A stretch of 64,000 nucleotides of DNA from Xenorhabdus lircayensis. GTDB lineage: Bacteria; Pseudomonadota; Gammaproteobacteria; Enterobacterales; Enterobacteriaceae. A model generated the notes under the pieces. It did no database searches and had not been told where the DNA came from. It was given only the letters and a program-made list of their open reading frames with translations. The position numbers were made by a program, and so were the translations under genes. Location of the stretch: the NCBI RefSeq assembly GCF_016306625.1, contig NZ_JACOII010000011.1, positions 1 to 64,000 of the forward strand, in the 5' to 3' direction. Positions 39,001 through 50,100 of this stretch are shown piece after piece (the first letter of the stretch is position 1; every line of letters starts with the position of its first letter).

Positions 39001-42000
39001 CAGCATATCCGGGCCAACCTTAAGCTCGGTTCGAAGATAGCGAGCCAGTTGGTTGGCTTGTTGGTTCAATTGCGCATAACTCAGCGCATCATTTTCAAAC
39101 ACGACAGCAATGGTGTCCGGTGTCCGCTGCACCTGTGCTTCAATCAAGGTATGCAGACAAACCTGTTGCGGAAAATCAGATTCAGTCTGGTTCCATTGGC
39201 GTACCAACTTGTCTTTTTCCTGCGCGGGCAGTGTATTGATGCGACCGATCCTTCGCTCTGGTGTCGTTGCCAGCGTAGTGACGATTTCCAGCAATGCCGT
39301 CTGCAAATAATCACAGATAAGTTCAGGATCAAGCCCCTGTTCAACCTGCGCATTGATTACAAAGTCTTTGGCAAAGTCATCAATATTGACGGAAATGGGG
39401 TAATTCGTCCGTTCCATAATGCCGGAATAACGAATGCCCTCTACGGCGGATGGATTAGTTGCCTGAAAGGGATCTGCTGAAGGCACGTTGCGCACTTCGC
39501 TGTGGCGATAGTTCAGCAATGAGGTGAACAGAGGCGTCGCTCCCGCTGTTTGTACGGATTTTTGCGCCAATGCCAACGAGGCCTGTTCATGTTTGACCAA
39601 CTGCATCAAGGTATCTTGCGTCCCCCAAAGACACTCAAGAACAGGCAAGTTATCCAAACGCATGCGGATCGGCAGCGTGTTGATGAACTGTCCCATGGCG
39701 TTGACAGAAGTCTCACCCGCAAGCCATTGTCCCTCAATCCATTGTCCCGAAAACAATTGTCCCGAAAACAATTGCCCCGAAAACAACCGTCCCAGTAAAA
39801 CTGTGCCGAAAACAACGTCATCCTGTCCGGTCAAACAAGCAATCACTTTCGCCCAGGCCAGATGAAAAACCGCAGCAACGCTGACACCATGCGTTTTGGC
39901 CTGTTGACGGATTTGATCGCCCAATTGCTCCGGTAGCGGTCGCCACGCTTCTACAACCACCGCATCGCCGCCGACATATTTATCAGCACCAAAAGGGGCC
40001 GGAGCCGGTTCATAATCCCGCAATAGATCGTCGAAGAAGGCTTTTTGCCCTTCCGAACGAGTTGCGTTGAAAAGATCCATCATCGTCCGCCTGAACGATA
40101 ACGGAGAAACCTCGGCCAGCGGTTGTGAAAGCAGTTGCGCTTCTATCTCCTGCTGCATCTTTTCGATTGTCACGTGATCCACCGTCATATGGTGAAGTAA
40201 GTGCAACAAGACCCATTCATCCTGTTTGGCGTCATAACAATAAAGACAACGCTGCAAGGGTGCTTTCGTCATATCAAAACCCTGCGTCACAGGGTCACAA
40301 TACTGTTTCAATGCAGTCTGTAGATCTTCACAACCCGCTGCCAGTTTCACCTCTTTCACCATCAGGTCGGCTTCCCGCCACACCACCTGCACAGGCTGGG
40401 AAAGACCTTCATAATGGATGCTGACGCGAAACGCATCATGTCGGGCGATAGTACGGCGCAAAGCATCAAGGTAGGCATGCAGTAAGTCCGCGTTGCGGAA
40501 ACGGGTAACTTGCCAAAGTACGTAGGGATCACCCGACACATTGGTAAGAGAGTGATAAACCATGCCCTGCTGCAACGGCCCCAGAGGATAAATATCTTGG
40601 ATATTGGCAACGCCACCGGGAATAACGGCAGATAACGCGTCGATTTCTGTTTGGTTCAACGGCGTCCACGGAAAGGTATTCTCTGTCATGGCTGCTGCCA
40701 TTTCAGGGGCGTTCTCCTGTCGGGAACAGCGCTGCAATTGCACCGCCAATTCGGACAATACCGGATACGGATACAACATATGCGCATCCACCATAAATCC
40801 ACGGCGACGCAACGCCAGCATCATTTTCACGGTAAGCAGCGAGTGACCGCCCAAATTCAAGAAATGCGAATTTCGGCCGACCTTTTTCACACCAAGCAAC
40901 TCACTCCACACCTCAACCAACGTTTGTTCTAACGCATTTTGCGGCGGTTCCACCTCCTGTTGCGTCAATTCATCAGCAGTGATAAGTGGAAATGCTTTGC
41001 GGTCAATTTTACCGCTGGCGGATAACGGAAACCGGCTGACGATAACGATGGCAGCGGGACACATATAATCCGGCACTGCATCTTGGATAAAACGCTGAAT
41101 ATTTTCTTTCACACCATCCTGCGACTGACGCTGTAAAGCCCGTTCCGAGGCAATGACAAAACCGATCAAACGTTTTTCTTCTGGGCTTTCCCCCTGCTCT
41201 ACGACAACCGCATCCCGCACAGCAGAATACGTCATCAACAGCGCTTCAATTTCACCCAGTTCTACCCGATGACCCCGTATTTTGACTTGAAAATCGAGCC
41301 GCCCAAGCACTTCCAGCAGACCGTCCGGTCTCCATTGAGCCAGATCGCCTGTTCGGTACACGCGTTTGGGTGCTTCTCTGCCCACGACGATATCGACAAA
41401 TTTGGCAGCGGTTTCCTCTGGTCGTTTGTGATAGCCATCTGCCAATTGGATACCCGCAACACACAGTTCTCCCGGCGTACCATCAACAACAATGCGGTGC
41501 TCATCATCCAGCAAATAGATTTCAACATTGTCGATTGGCTCCCCAACGGCAGGCAATACCGTCCAGTTATCCGCACTGCCCGCCAAGGAATAGGCCGTCA
41601 CGACATGGGTTTCCGACGGGCCATAATGGTTGTGCAGGCGACAATCGGACAGGGTTTTGAAAAACTGTCTGATGGCAGAGGTGATGATCAGCTGTTCACC
41701 TGCCGTGATGACATCCATAAGACTTTCTGGATAGCGATCTTCTGCCACCGCCGCCGATGCCAGACTGTTTAACGCCACATAGGGCAGAAATATCCGTTCA
41801 ATTCGTTGGTCAGACAGAAACGACAATAACGCGAGCGGATCTAGTCGCAGCGGGTTGGAGATCAGCACCAATTCCCCCCCGCCGGATAAAGTAGAAAATA
41901 TTTCCTGAAATGAGACATCGAAACTTAGCGGAGAAAACTGCAATGTTTTTCTACGAGCATAATCGCTACAAACCGCATTGCGGCCAGTACCATCGTGACC

Positions 42001-42645
42001 AGTACCATTATGACTAGTATCGCCGTCACCAGAAACACCGCCTTGATTGTTGATCTGCCAAATCAACAGATTCACCAACGCCTTATGCGACATGCAGACA
42101 CCTTTGGGTTTTCCTGTTGAACCAGAGGTGTAGATAAGGTAAGCGAGGTTTTCAGGCGCACACGTTGCCGTTAGATTTCCCTCTGCATGATTTTCTGCGG
42201 CATGATTTTCTGCGGAAAAATCGTGCTGATCCAAATCGATAGATTCGATCGCGCTGGGAAGTGAACGGATATTATCGCCACGGGTAATGACCACCGACAC
42301 ATTGGAGTCATGCAAAATATAAGACTGGCGTTCAACGGGATAATTGAGATCAACCGGTACATAGGCAGCCCCTGCTTTTAAGACGCCAAGGACAGCGACA
42401 ATCGTCTCAATGCCCCGATCCAAACAAATACCCACCGCAGAAACCTCATCGCCAGCAATACGCCCAAGGTGATGGCGACGGAGATAGCGCGCTAACCTGT
42501 TCGCCCTGCGATTTAATTCGTCATAAGATAGCGACTGCTCTCCAAACCGAACAGCGATGGCATCCGGCGTCTTCGTTACTTGCTGCTCAAACAGTTCATG
42601 CACACAATATTTATGACACTCTGTTAACAACGACTTATTACGCAT
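36022..42645 (-). CDS. NRPS, A(Pro)-T-C-A(Ser)-T-C (2207 aa)
   Basis: The protein starts directly with an A domain (YTSGSTGKPKG near 170); the code reads D-V-Q-F-I-A-H-V-V, close to the proline code DVQLIAHVV. Then T (LGGHSLLTV near 597), C with HHMTVDH (near 816), a second A (YTSGSTGRPKG near 1323) with code D-V-W-H-F-S-L-I-D (serine), T (AGGHSLLAV near 1731), and a terminal C with SHACIDG (near 1920), where the first His is replaced but the catalytic second His is kept. Starting with A and ending with C means both its interfaces are split: it should accept from a protein ending in C (the 1677 aa PKS) and hand on to one starting with A-T (the 2198 aa NRPS). AAAGGAAG precedes the ATG. Several 15-bp in-frame repeats are inside. 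Confidence 0.92.
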   Translation of the reverse strand: MRNKSLLTECHKYCVHELFEQQVTKTPDAIAVRFGEQSLSYDELNRRANRLARYLRRHHLGRIAGDEVSAVGICLDRGIETIVAVLGVLKAGAAYVPVDLNYPVERQSYILHDSNVSVVITRGDNIRSLPSAIESIDLDQHDFSAENHAAENHAEGNLTATCAPENLAYLIYTSGSTGKPKGVCMSHKALVNLLIWQINNQGGVSGDGDTSHNGTGHDGTGRNAVCSDYARRKTLQFSPLSFDVSFQEIFSTLSGGGELVLISNPLRLDPLALLSFLSDQRIERIFLPYVALNSLASAAVAEDRYPESLMDVITAGEQLIITSAIRQFFKTLSDCRLHNHYGPSETHVVTAYSLAGSADNWTVLPAVGEPIDNVEIYLLDDEHRIVVDGTPGELCVAGIQLADGYHKRPEETAAKFVDIVVGREAPKRVYRTGDLAQWRPDGLLEVLGRLDFQVKIRGHRVELGEIEALLMTYSAVRDAVVVEQGESPEEKRLIGFVIASERALQRQSQDGVKENIQRFIQDAVPDYMCPAAIVIVSRFPLSASGKIDRKAFPLITADELTQQEVEPPQNALEQTLVEVWSELLGVKKVGRNSHFLNLGGHSLLTVKMMLALRRRGFMVDAHMLYPYPVLSELAVQLQRCSRQENAPEMAAAMTENTFPWTPLNQTEIDALSAVIPGGVANIQDIYPLGPLQQGMVYHSLTNVSGDPYVLWQVTRFRNADLLHAYLDALRRTIARHDAFRVSIHYEGLSQPVQVVWREADLMVKEVKLAAGCEDLQTALKQYCDPVTQGFDMTKAPLQRCLYCYDAKQDEWVLLHLLHHMTVDHVTIEKMQQEIEAQLLSQPLAEVSPLSFRRTMMDLFNATRSEGQKAFFDDLLRDYEPAPAPFGADKYVGGDAVVVEAWRPLPEQLGDQIRQQAKTHGVSVAAVFHLAWAKVIACLTGQDDVVFGTVLLGRLFSGQLFSGQLFSGQWIEGQWLAGETSVNAMGQFINTLPIRMRLDNLPVLECLWGTQDTLMQLVKHEQASLALAQKSVQTAGATPLFTSLLNYRHSEVRNVPSADPFQATNPSAVEGIRYSGIMERTNYPISVNIDDFAKDFVINAQVEQGLDPELICDYLQTALLEIVTTLATTPERRIGRINTLPAQEKDKLVRQWNQTESDFPQQVCLHTLIEAQVQRTPDTIAVVFENDALSYAQLNQQANQLARYLRTELKVGPDMLVGVCVERSIEMVVALLAVLKAGGAYVPLDPGYPTERLDYMLHDAAPRALLSQGEVSDTVRALLADYAINTGASVIDLNEDVPKWSAQNSHDLSTEDIGLNSSHLAYVIYTSGSTGRPKGVMNEHRGVVNRLVWMQKAYQLSADDAVLQKTPFSFDVSVWEFFWPLMYGACLVVAKPEGHKDPVYLSSLIREQQITILHFVPSMLSVFLDHASSAVGTCMRQVFCSGEALPARSVQRFHERFANVELHNLYGPTEAAIDVSAWNCSLGKAGDLTGQSVIPIGKPIDNIQLYILDAYGQPPPVGVVGELHIAGVGVARGYLNQPELTAEKFIKDPFSSVSGRVMYRTGDLARYLPCGDIEYLGRNDFQVKLRGFRIELGDVEAALLSHGSVKESVVLVREDIPGDARLVAYVTFASTSGLTSFSTDSHPETLNQVVKAHLQTCLPAFMIPSHILWLDAFPLTANGKLDRKALPSPTDAPMVQTEAAEPPRAGTEARLAQLWSALLNVRSLGRQSHFFEAGGHSLLAVTLMMRIQQEFGVSLLLSSIVSHLDLASQAALIDAELLHSHSHSYAQAMEPAESAAMGLIRALPTQKAIYKALKLNPQDLSNNSFIALSFDTEPDLKQLRSLLQSVLSRHASLSARFILVDGELYLQPATRFVFRLEKRQSLGSLEEDLRDFIRPFSLEDGMNVRSRWLVAEPHPVLLLDFSHACIDGSGLVQILSELAAEGDGIYSDISLATYSELFYSSEFVALRQQHTDFWQAKLQDWQPPAQVEDAQPVTGSWLITLNAEHKVQIEALTSRLKISAPEFFMTVFLRFKARLECPFNSLNHSDQLISMIFHGRDRLEQQTVIAPLMTVLPVRVKMQHEAMEQGDMARFEIVSTVVREACRHYLFDAEELSVRYPALSKQALLPSVFFGYFQKEGFDGCLSGIPCRQLETPNVSGGQSHWNLTCEIAEHTAGFDVHLEALSFRATSGVENWEGLFNSILQNALNAG
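37297..37314 (-). repeat. 6-bp tandem repeat (x3) in the Ser module linker
   Basis: TGAATG repeated three times (plus strand), encoding part of HSHSHSY in the linker between the second T and the terminal C domain. Confidence 0.8.
39741..39785 (-). repeat. In-frame 15-bp tandem repeat (x3 plus diverged flanks) inside a C domain
   Basis: ATTGTCCCGAAAACA occurs twice in perfect tandem and once with one change; partial units flank both sides. It encodes LFSGQLFSGQLFSGQ, an insertion in the C-domain region that normally reads VVFG..VSGR. Confidence 0.92.
41984..42028 (-). repeat. In-frame 15-bp tandem repeat (x3) in the Pro A domain
   Basis: CCAGTACCATCGTGA, CCAGTACCATTATGA and a diverged CTAGTATCGCCGTCA. 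They encode the Gly/Asn/His-rich insert DTSHNGTGHDGTGRN between the A3 and A4 motifs. A second duplication, GCATGATTTTCTGCG x2, lies at 42185-42214. Confidence 0.88.
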
Positions 42646-42662
42646 AACTCGCTTCCTTTAAT

Positions 42663-44141
42663 TCAATATCGGCTGCTGGATTTCACTGTGAGGAAAAAAA
42701 ACAAGCTGATCATGTTGACAAAGAAAATCAGTCCAATCGCTGCTACAGGCAGGCTTAAAGGCCCCCAAACCAACAGATTTGACCACCCCAAACCCGATAA
42801 CAGTGGGGGCATAATCGCAAGCACGGATACCAGCACTGTGTTCAGCACGATGAACACGATGGGAAAATATTTACCGCTATTTTTTCCCCCTTTATTTTTT
42901 TTACCGACTTGCTTTTTCCCGCTTTTATAGAGGGTTGCCAGTAAAAACAGTACGCCTCCCAACCAGAAAATGGCCGCCGCCACTACGGAGACCCAATCGT
43001 TCACATCGATGGGAAATTTTTCTGGTAGGAATTGCGGAGAGGTGCCGCGCAAATGTTCGAATATCGACTGCCCCAGGTCAATCACCTGGGGGCTATTACT
43101 ATTGCCCAGCAAGACAACCCCCACCGCCGCCCCGGGATCAAACGCAATATAGGCGGCGGCGTTGGGATTTTGCCCCGGATGGCTCCAACCAGTGGTTTTA
43201 TCGGTTTCCACATCCCAACCATAAGCGTATCCCTCGTTGCCATCCCCAGCATAAGGGCGTTTCGCCTGTTCCAGCGCTGCATATAACGCAGACAATGGTT
43301 GATCGCTGTGATTCAACGGCAGTCGGCGCAATAAAAACTGCAACCAAATTGCCATATCCTGTGGGGTGCTGAGGACATAACCGGCGGGCGTGTTTTGCAG
43401 ATAACGGGGTGCGTCATACGGCTGGGCGGTGGTAAAACTGATTTTATACCCCGGAATACGTACTACCGGGGTGCTTTCCGCCGGAACATTCCCTTCTACC
43501 GTGGTGTTCTTCATGCCCAGAGGCAGAAAGATTTTTTCCTGCAATAAGGTTGCGAACGGTTTCCCCGCCGCTCGTTCAGCCGCCAAACCGAGCAAACTGT
43601 AATTCAGTGTGGCGTATTCTTCCTGAGTTCCGACGGGATAGGCCAGAGGAACACTTTTTAACAATGCCGGCAGTTGCGATAAGGCATCTGGGTTGCTGTT
43701 AGGTTGCAGAAGGTCAAGTGTATTTCTTGCAATGCCGCTGGTATGGAACAACAGGTTTTGCACCCGAACGGCGGAATAGCCCATTTCTGGATGTTCCGCC
43801 AATTCAGGTATCCACTGCGTGATTGCATCCTGTCGGCTGAGTACCCCTTCCTGTTCCAGTAACGCAATCAGCAATCCCGTAAAGGCTTTTGCCGTGGAAG
43901 CCAGTTCAAAACTCCCCGCTTCCGCCTTACCCAATCGCGACGTATACACTGTGTCGCCAACAACGATACTCAACCCGCCGGTAGGAACCTGATCAGTATT
44001 CCAACGGCGGTTGAGTTCGCTGACAATCTGTTCCGAATTGCTTTGTATCGCCCCGACAGCCTCCGCAGAAACATTCCCCGCCAATGCCAGCCAAATTGCG
44101 ACAAAAAAAATACCTATACGAACACGTCCGGCGTTAATCAT
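42663..44141 (-). CDS. Membrane-anchored serine peptidase, ClbP/XcnG/ZmaM-like prodrug-activating enzyme
   Basis: A 492-residue protein from the ATG at 44141, which overlaps the PKS stop by 8 bases (ATGATTAA). It has a signal peptide (IGIFFVAIWLALAGNVSAEA, about 9-28), then a class C beta-lactamase-like periplasmic domain with the S-x-x-K motif STAK (Ser82-Lys85), a Tyr in EEYATLNYSLLG (Tyr176) and HPGQNP, then three C-terminal membrane helices (about 385-405, 425-450, 460-485). This signal plus peptidase plus three-helix layout is that of colibactin ClbP, which removes an N-acyl-D-Asn cap in the periplasm. The Asn-coding C-A-T-E loading NRPS in the same operon supplies the matching cap. The Y-A-T in place of the usual Y-S/A-N is a minor deviation. 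Confidence in the role is high, but it is inferred. Confidence 0.88.
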   Translation of the reverse strand: MINAGRVRIGIFFVAIWLALAGNVSAEAVGAIQSNSEQIVSELNRRWNTDQVPTGGLSIVVGDTVYTSRLGKAEAGSFELASTAKAFTGLLIALLEQEGVLSRQDAITQWIPELAEHPEMGYSAVRVQNLLFHTSGIARNTLDLLQPNSNPDALSQLPALLKSVPLAYPVGTQEEYATLNYSLLGLAAERAAGKPFATLLQEKIFLPLGMKNTTVEGNVPAESTPVVRIPGYKISFTTAQPYDAPRYLQNTPAGYVLSTPQDMAIWLQFLLRRLPLNHSDQPLSALYAALEQAKRPYAGDGNEGYAYGWDVETDKTTGWSHPGQNPNAAAYIAFDPGAAVGVVLLGNSNSPQVIDLGQSIFEHLRGTSPQFLPEKFPIDVNDWVSVVAAAIFWLGGVLFLLATLYKSGKKQVGKKNKGGKNSGKYFPIVFIVLNTVLVSVLAIMPPLLSGLGWSNLLVWGPLSLPVAAIGLIFFVNMISLFFFLTVKSSSRY

Positions 44142-47100
44142 TGGATTCGCTCTCCTGCCCAGATGTTGCGCCGCGTAATTTGCGCCGAGCCTGCAACGAG
44201 CGCCGCTTATCACCCAACCCTGATTGCGGCGTCGGCAACTTTCCTTCGACGGATTCTGCGCCGGATTCCCCTGTAGATCGTGACGGGGCCAGTTCTTTGC
44301 TCAACTCCCGCAAGGAGGCAGCCTTAAACAATAGTGCCACCGGTATATCCCGCTCTAATCGTTGTTCCAGTCTTTTTGCGAATTGAATGAGATCCAGAGA
44401 AGTCGCGCCCAAGGTGAAGAAACTGGCGTCCACATCCAAACCCTCAACCCCCAAAAATCCTTCCAGCATGGAACGCATCGCTTGAAGTAAACTCTCCGCA
44501 TTCTCGCCTTTCAGCGATTTATTGGCGGCAACATTGGCAACACCCGACGCATTCAGCGTTGAACCGGTGCTGAACAACATCTGTTGGGTATGCCATTGTT
44601 TTTCCAGCACGGAGCCAATGGGAAGTTTAGAAACCGCAACATAGGGCAATGGGGCTTGATGAACCAATGCCGCCATCGCCAGCGCTATCTGGGTGCCTTC
44701 CACATTGGACAGTCCTTCCGCCTGCAATTTTTCAACAAAAGTGACTTCCTGACTGCGTTCCTCCATCGCAATGACAATCTTGCCGATATGTTTCCCCTGA
44801 GCCATATACTGAAATGCCCCGGAAATCTCTTTGGCGGGATAAACTTTAGTTGGTAAAGGTTTAAGGGCTTCTTGCTCCAACAGTGCCGTGACTTCAGCCC
44901 AAGCTTCTTGATAGGCGGGATGTTCCGCTCCTGCCTGTACCGCGTGGAAACTGCCGCCTTCGGCAAAAATCGACAGCCCCAGTTGCCAGTTTTGCAAAAT
45001 GTCCCGCAACCCCAGCTCCAGGAATCGGCCTTGTGGTGCCAATAAAGAGACGCTTTCTTCCAGCAGTTCCCCCGCCAACGCATTGAGGATCACGTCGAAA
45101 GGCCGGTCTCCTAGCTCACGACGGAAAACGTCCCCGAACTCCCGCGTTCTGGAATTCGCGGCGCCTTGAGCACCCATGCCTATCAGTAACCGACGTTTTT
45201 CTTCACTGCCCGCCGTCACCCATACTTCCGCCCCCAAATACAGGGCGATTTGCATCGCTGCCATACCCACCCCACCCGCAGCGGAATGGATCAGGATGCG
45301 TTGCCCCTTTTTCAAATTGGCGGCGTGTTTCAAGGCGATCCAAGCCGTCGTCAAGGCGACGGGAATGCCTGCGGCCTGTTGAAAGCCTAATGTCTGTGGG
45401 ATAGGCGCGACGACATGCTGTGGCATCACAACGTGTTCAGCCAAGCAGCTATGTCCGGCACACATCACACGATCACCAACGCGAATGCCAGTGACCCCCC
45501 GTCCAATACGGGTGACGATGCCTGCCGCTTCCTGACCAAAGGTCATGGTGGGATCAGTCGGTGCCGGCAACACACCAAGGGCGATTAATACGTCCTTAAA
45601 GTTAAGCCCCGCCGCCTTGACCTGAATTTCTACATCCAAAGCGCCTAAGTCTTTACGCGCCTCAAGTTGCGAGACAAAGGAAAAATTCTCGCCGCCTGAT
45701 TCGCTGTTGTGCAGACGCATGACACTGTGCAGTGCGGCATCAGCCTGATCTGCTTTAACGTCTCCCGCCGCTTGCATTGGCGCTGTTTGGTTGACCGGTG
45801 ATTTATCCGCTAATGCCGTGGAAGCATCGACCAGTAACAGATCATTCATCTCGACCAGCAGAGTGCCCGCCTCCGAGTAAATATTCACCTGCAACAATTT
45901 ATTGGTGCCGATATCCTGCATCTGGACATGGCTTTTCACACGGTCACACATGGGAGCAAATTGTGTGAATCCACCGATTGAGATCGGGGCAAATTGCACA
46001 TCATCATCTTCTGGAGAGGCAATCAGCGTCGCTGTATCCAATAACGCAACATGAAGCCCAGAGGCTCCAGCTTCGCCCTGATAGGCAGCGGGAAGCTGTA
46101 ACTGGTTCAGTACTTCGTTGGGGCCGGTCTGATCGACAGCGACCACATTTTGCCAGCGAGGGCCGAAGGTCAGAGCCGCCTTCGGGCTAACGCCGATGTT
46201 ATCCGTGGCGCTAAACAGATTCAGAATCCATTGAGCAGGAAGAGATCGAACAGGAAGAGATTGGCCGGAAGATGCAAGCCGACCGTCGCGAGAGATAATT
46301 TTACCGCTGGCATGTTTACGCCACGTTTCATAGGAAAACTCGCCATTGCCCGAAAAAATCTCAAACGTATTCAATTCATCGGTGAAAACTACAGCGGCAT
46401 CAAGATCGGTATCGTCAGCCACCACCAACGGCCTCTCAATGGTGATCCCCTGCAATGAGAATGCCTCCACCGTTTCAGTCCGCAACTCACACGCCGCACG
46501 GTGAGCCAGAACGACCATTCCCATAGCAGGCATCACGGTGGTTGACGCATCAATCCGGTGTTCATCAAGCCACCAATCATTTTTAGCGCTCAATCGGTGG
46601 CGCCAGATTGGAACTTCGGATATTGGAACATCTGATATTAAAACATCAGGTATTCCAGTTTTCGACGGATGTTTAAGCGCCTGATCCAATTGCTGTGCAG
46701 AGCGCGTTGCCATGCCAGATTCCGCCCAATCATCCCACGCAACAGCCAGTGCTTTGCCACCTTTGTGACGAACCTGTTCTGCATAGGCTTCCAGACAGGC
46801 GTTAGCGGCAACATAGGCAATCTGGCCGATTTTTTCTTTCGGCAGTAAATTACCCAGACTGGAAAACAGCAGCAGTGCCGGATTGCCAAGTCGATTCAGA
46901 TTATCGCAGAGGAAGCGGGTTCCGCTGACTTTGGGTGCCAGTGTCGCAATGGATTCCGCCTCAGAGCGCATTTGCAACATAGCTCCCTCTCCCCGACCAG
47001 CGGTATGGAATACGTAATCTATCCCCACACCTTGCGCGGCCAATTGGAATACCGGCGCAAAAGCCTTCGCCAGAGATTCATCATTCCCCATCTCGGCGCA

Positions 47101-50100
47101 CAAAAATTCCACCCGACTGCCTTTGGCTTCGAGGCTCAGTGCCCATTGCAACAACGCTGTGTGGGAACCATTACTTTCAATCTCCGCCAGCCAATCCCGT
47201 CTTTTCGGTAAAGACTGACGCACCAGCAATAACAGATTACAGTGATAAACCCGCGCTAAGTGTTCGGCAATCGCCGCCCCCATGCCGCCATTGGCGCCAG
47301 TGATCAGCACCCAACTGTTGCGACTGATGTTCGGCAACGTGTGTGTCAGAGCCTGTTTTTGCACACGTGAAGTTATCCGCCGCCGCCAAAAGCTATCTTC
47401 TCCAAGATCATTCTGGCGGAAACAATAGAATTGACCGCCTTGCCGCGCTTGTTCACTCCCCTCTGGTTCTCTCCACGGCTGCAACCCACGCGCAATTGTC
47501 TCCGCGTCTGAATGTTCCAGATCTACGCAGAGCGTGGTGATATCGGGATATTCTTCCGGCAGGATCAGCAATGGCCCCTGAAGCTGGTTTTTTTCAGCAT
47601 TCAGCGTTTCCGTGCCATCCCACGCCACCATTTGCGTGGCAGGGAAAAACAGCCGCATTTTCGGTGCCGGATTTTGTGCCGCGCTCCATCTCGCCAGAGC
47701 CGTAGGCAGCCAAAATGCCCAGAACTGTGCTTGCTGTGCGTTCAAATCATCCAACAAGCCCGTGACAATCACGTCCATCACCGCCGATGCCTGCAATCCT
47801 TGTTGCGCCAGCCAATCTGACAATTCGGTGTAGATATGCGAGAAATCGATGCGGGTAAAATCAGTTCGCCAAGAAGCACATTCGATAAATTTCGGCTCGC
47901 CGCTATTCAGCGCCAACGCTTCAACCAGACTGCGTTCTCTTTCGGTAATCTGCTGGCAAATGATCCATGTTGTCGGCACGGTTCCCGGCTTGGCTACGCT
48001 TTCTGACGCAGCAACATTGACTTTTTCCCATTCGAATCCGTAATAATGCGAGCCGAAAAACAGCGATGAAAGGGTTGGCATAGCTGTTGCGTTCGGTTGC
48101 GGAGCACGTTCTTGTGGCAAACAGACCTCTCGTTCAAACGCATGACCGGGCAAGTGAATTTTTTTATCAGCAACAACCTGAGATTGTGGGTGGATCTGCG
48201 ACCATTCAATATTTCCGCCATGTGTCCAGACCTTGGCAATAAACTGCAATGTGGAATTTACTTCGTGATCCGCGCCTTTCGTCCCCAACGTCGGCACCAC
48301 GCTTTCCACATTGAGTTGCAGCCATTTACGCGCATGCTGCAACAAATCCATGCCAGTGCCGATTTGCGCAAAGAGCGATGCGGGATGATCCTGTGCCATA
48401 GGCTTTAACGCTGCCCCAAATTGCACGGGAGACAACATTTGTTTGACCCAATATTGGGGATCGCGCATCTCATCTGCTGAGATTTTCCGCCCCAACGCGG
48501 TTGAATAGATAGCGCACTGCGCGGGTTGCAGATGATAGTTTTTCAGCAGATCACCAAACGCTTTCGCGGCTGGTTCAATCATCGGGGTATGGAAGGCATG
48601 GGATACGGCCACTCGCTTGAAAGTAAAATCCTGCTGCGTTAGCCAATTTTCCGTTTCTGCAACTAACCCTTCCTCGGTCGCCAGCGTCCACGTTTTCGGG
48701 CTGAGTTCCGATATGCACCAAAGTGTGGCGGGAAAATGGCCATCAAACTCTTTTTTGCCGGACTTCTGGTTTTTGTTGGATTTCTGGCTAACCGCAAAGA
48801 CCGCACCTTTGGGCATGGAATCCATCAGTCTGGCTCGGGCGATCACCAATTCCATGCCCTCTTCAAGACTGAACACGCCCGCAACTGCCGCCGCAGCGAA
48901 CTCGCCCAGACTAAATCCGCACAAGGCGGTGGGCTGACAGCCAATTTGCTGTAACCAAACCCCCAGTGCCGCCTGAGACGCATATAAAATGGGCTGGAGG
49001 TGATAAGTTGACAGTTGTTCAGGCCGCTTGATCCATTCGATTACAGTTTCCCTGTCAATCGACCTGTTTTTTTCTACAGACGTGTTTTTTGCTACAGAAA
49101 AAAGCGCCGCGGCTTTGTCCAGTAACCCTAAATAGAGTTTCCCGAATTCTGGATATTCAGCCGCAAGGCGTAACCCCATTTCTGGTGATTGAGAACCCTG
49201 CCCCGGAAATAACCAAATCTGCCCTCCCATCGCTTCATAAGCGCCATCCATCAAGGCCCAGTGATCAAGCTGTTGCTTCCAATCATCACTATTTTGGGCG
49301 ACAAAGGCAGCCCGGCTGGGGTATGCGGGACGATTGTCCTGCAATTGTCGGGCAATGGCGGCCAAATCCGACGTTTCTGTTTTGGCAATACGGTTTGTGC
49401 TGGAAATACGGTCTGTTTTGAAAATACTGAGGTGAGTCGAATACGCTTCCGTTAATTGCTTCAAGGCTAAAGGCGATTTCGCCGAAAGGGGCAATATCTG
49501 CATCGGCATCTTGTTTTCTGCCGTGTCTGCCGTTTCACTGGCGGTTTCCGGCGGCGGTTCTATCACCTGTTCAAGTAATAAGTGAACATTCGTTCCGCCT
49601 ATGCCGAATGAACTGACGCCAGCGCGCCGAATCGCCTGTTGTGCCGGCCAATCGGTGGCCTGAGTCGGCACCCAAAAGGGAGTTTTAGCCAGATCCAGAT
49701 GCGGGTTCGGTTGTTTGAAATGCAGCGAAGGCGGAATTTTACCAAAGCGGACACTCAAAGCGGCTTTGATAAGCCCAGCAATACCGGCGGCGGAATCCAG
49801 ATGTCCCATGTTGGATTTGACGCTGCCCACCGCACAACGGAATTGATCACGTTCGTCTGGGGACAACAGCTCCCGTGCCACCTTGTTTAATGCCTGAATT
49901 TCGATGGGATCGCCCAGTACGGTCGCGGTGCCGTGCGCTTCAATCATGCCCAGACTCGAAAATGGAATATCTGCCAGCCGGTAGACCTGCGAGATCACTT
50001 CCGCCTGTCCCTGAACACTGGGCGCTTCAAAGCTCACTTTCCTGTCGCCATCATTGTTCATGCCAGATTCGACGATCACGGCGTGGATGGGATCGCCATC

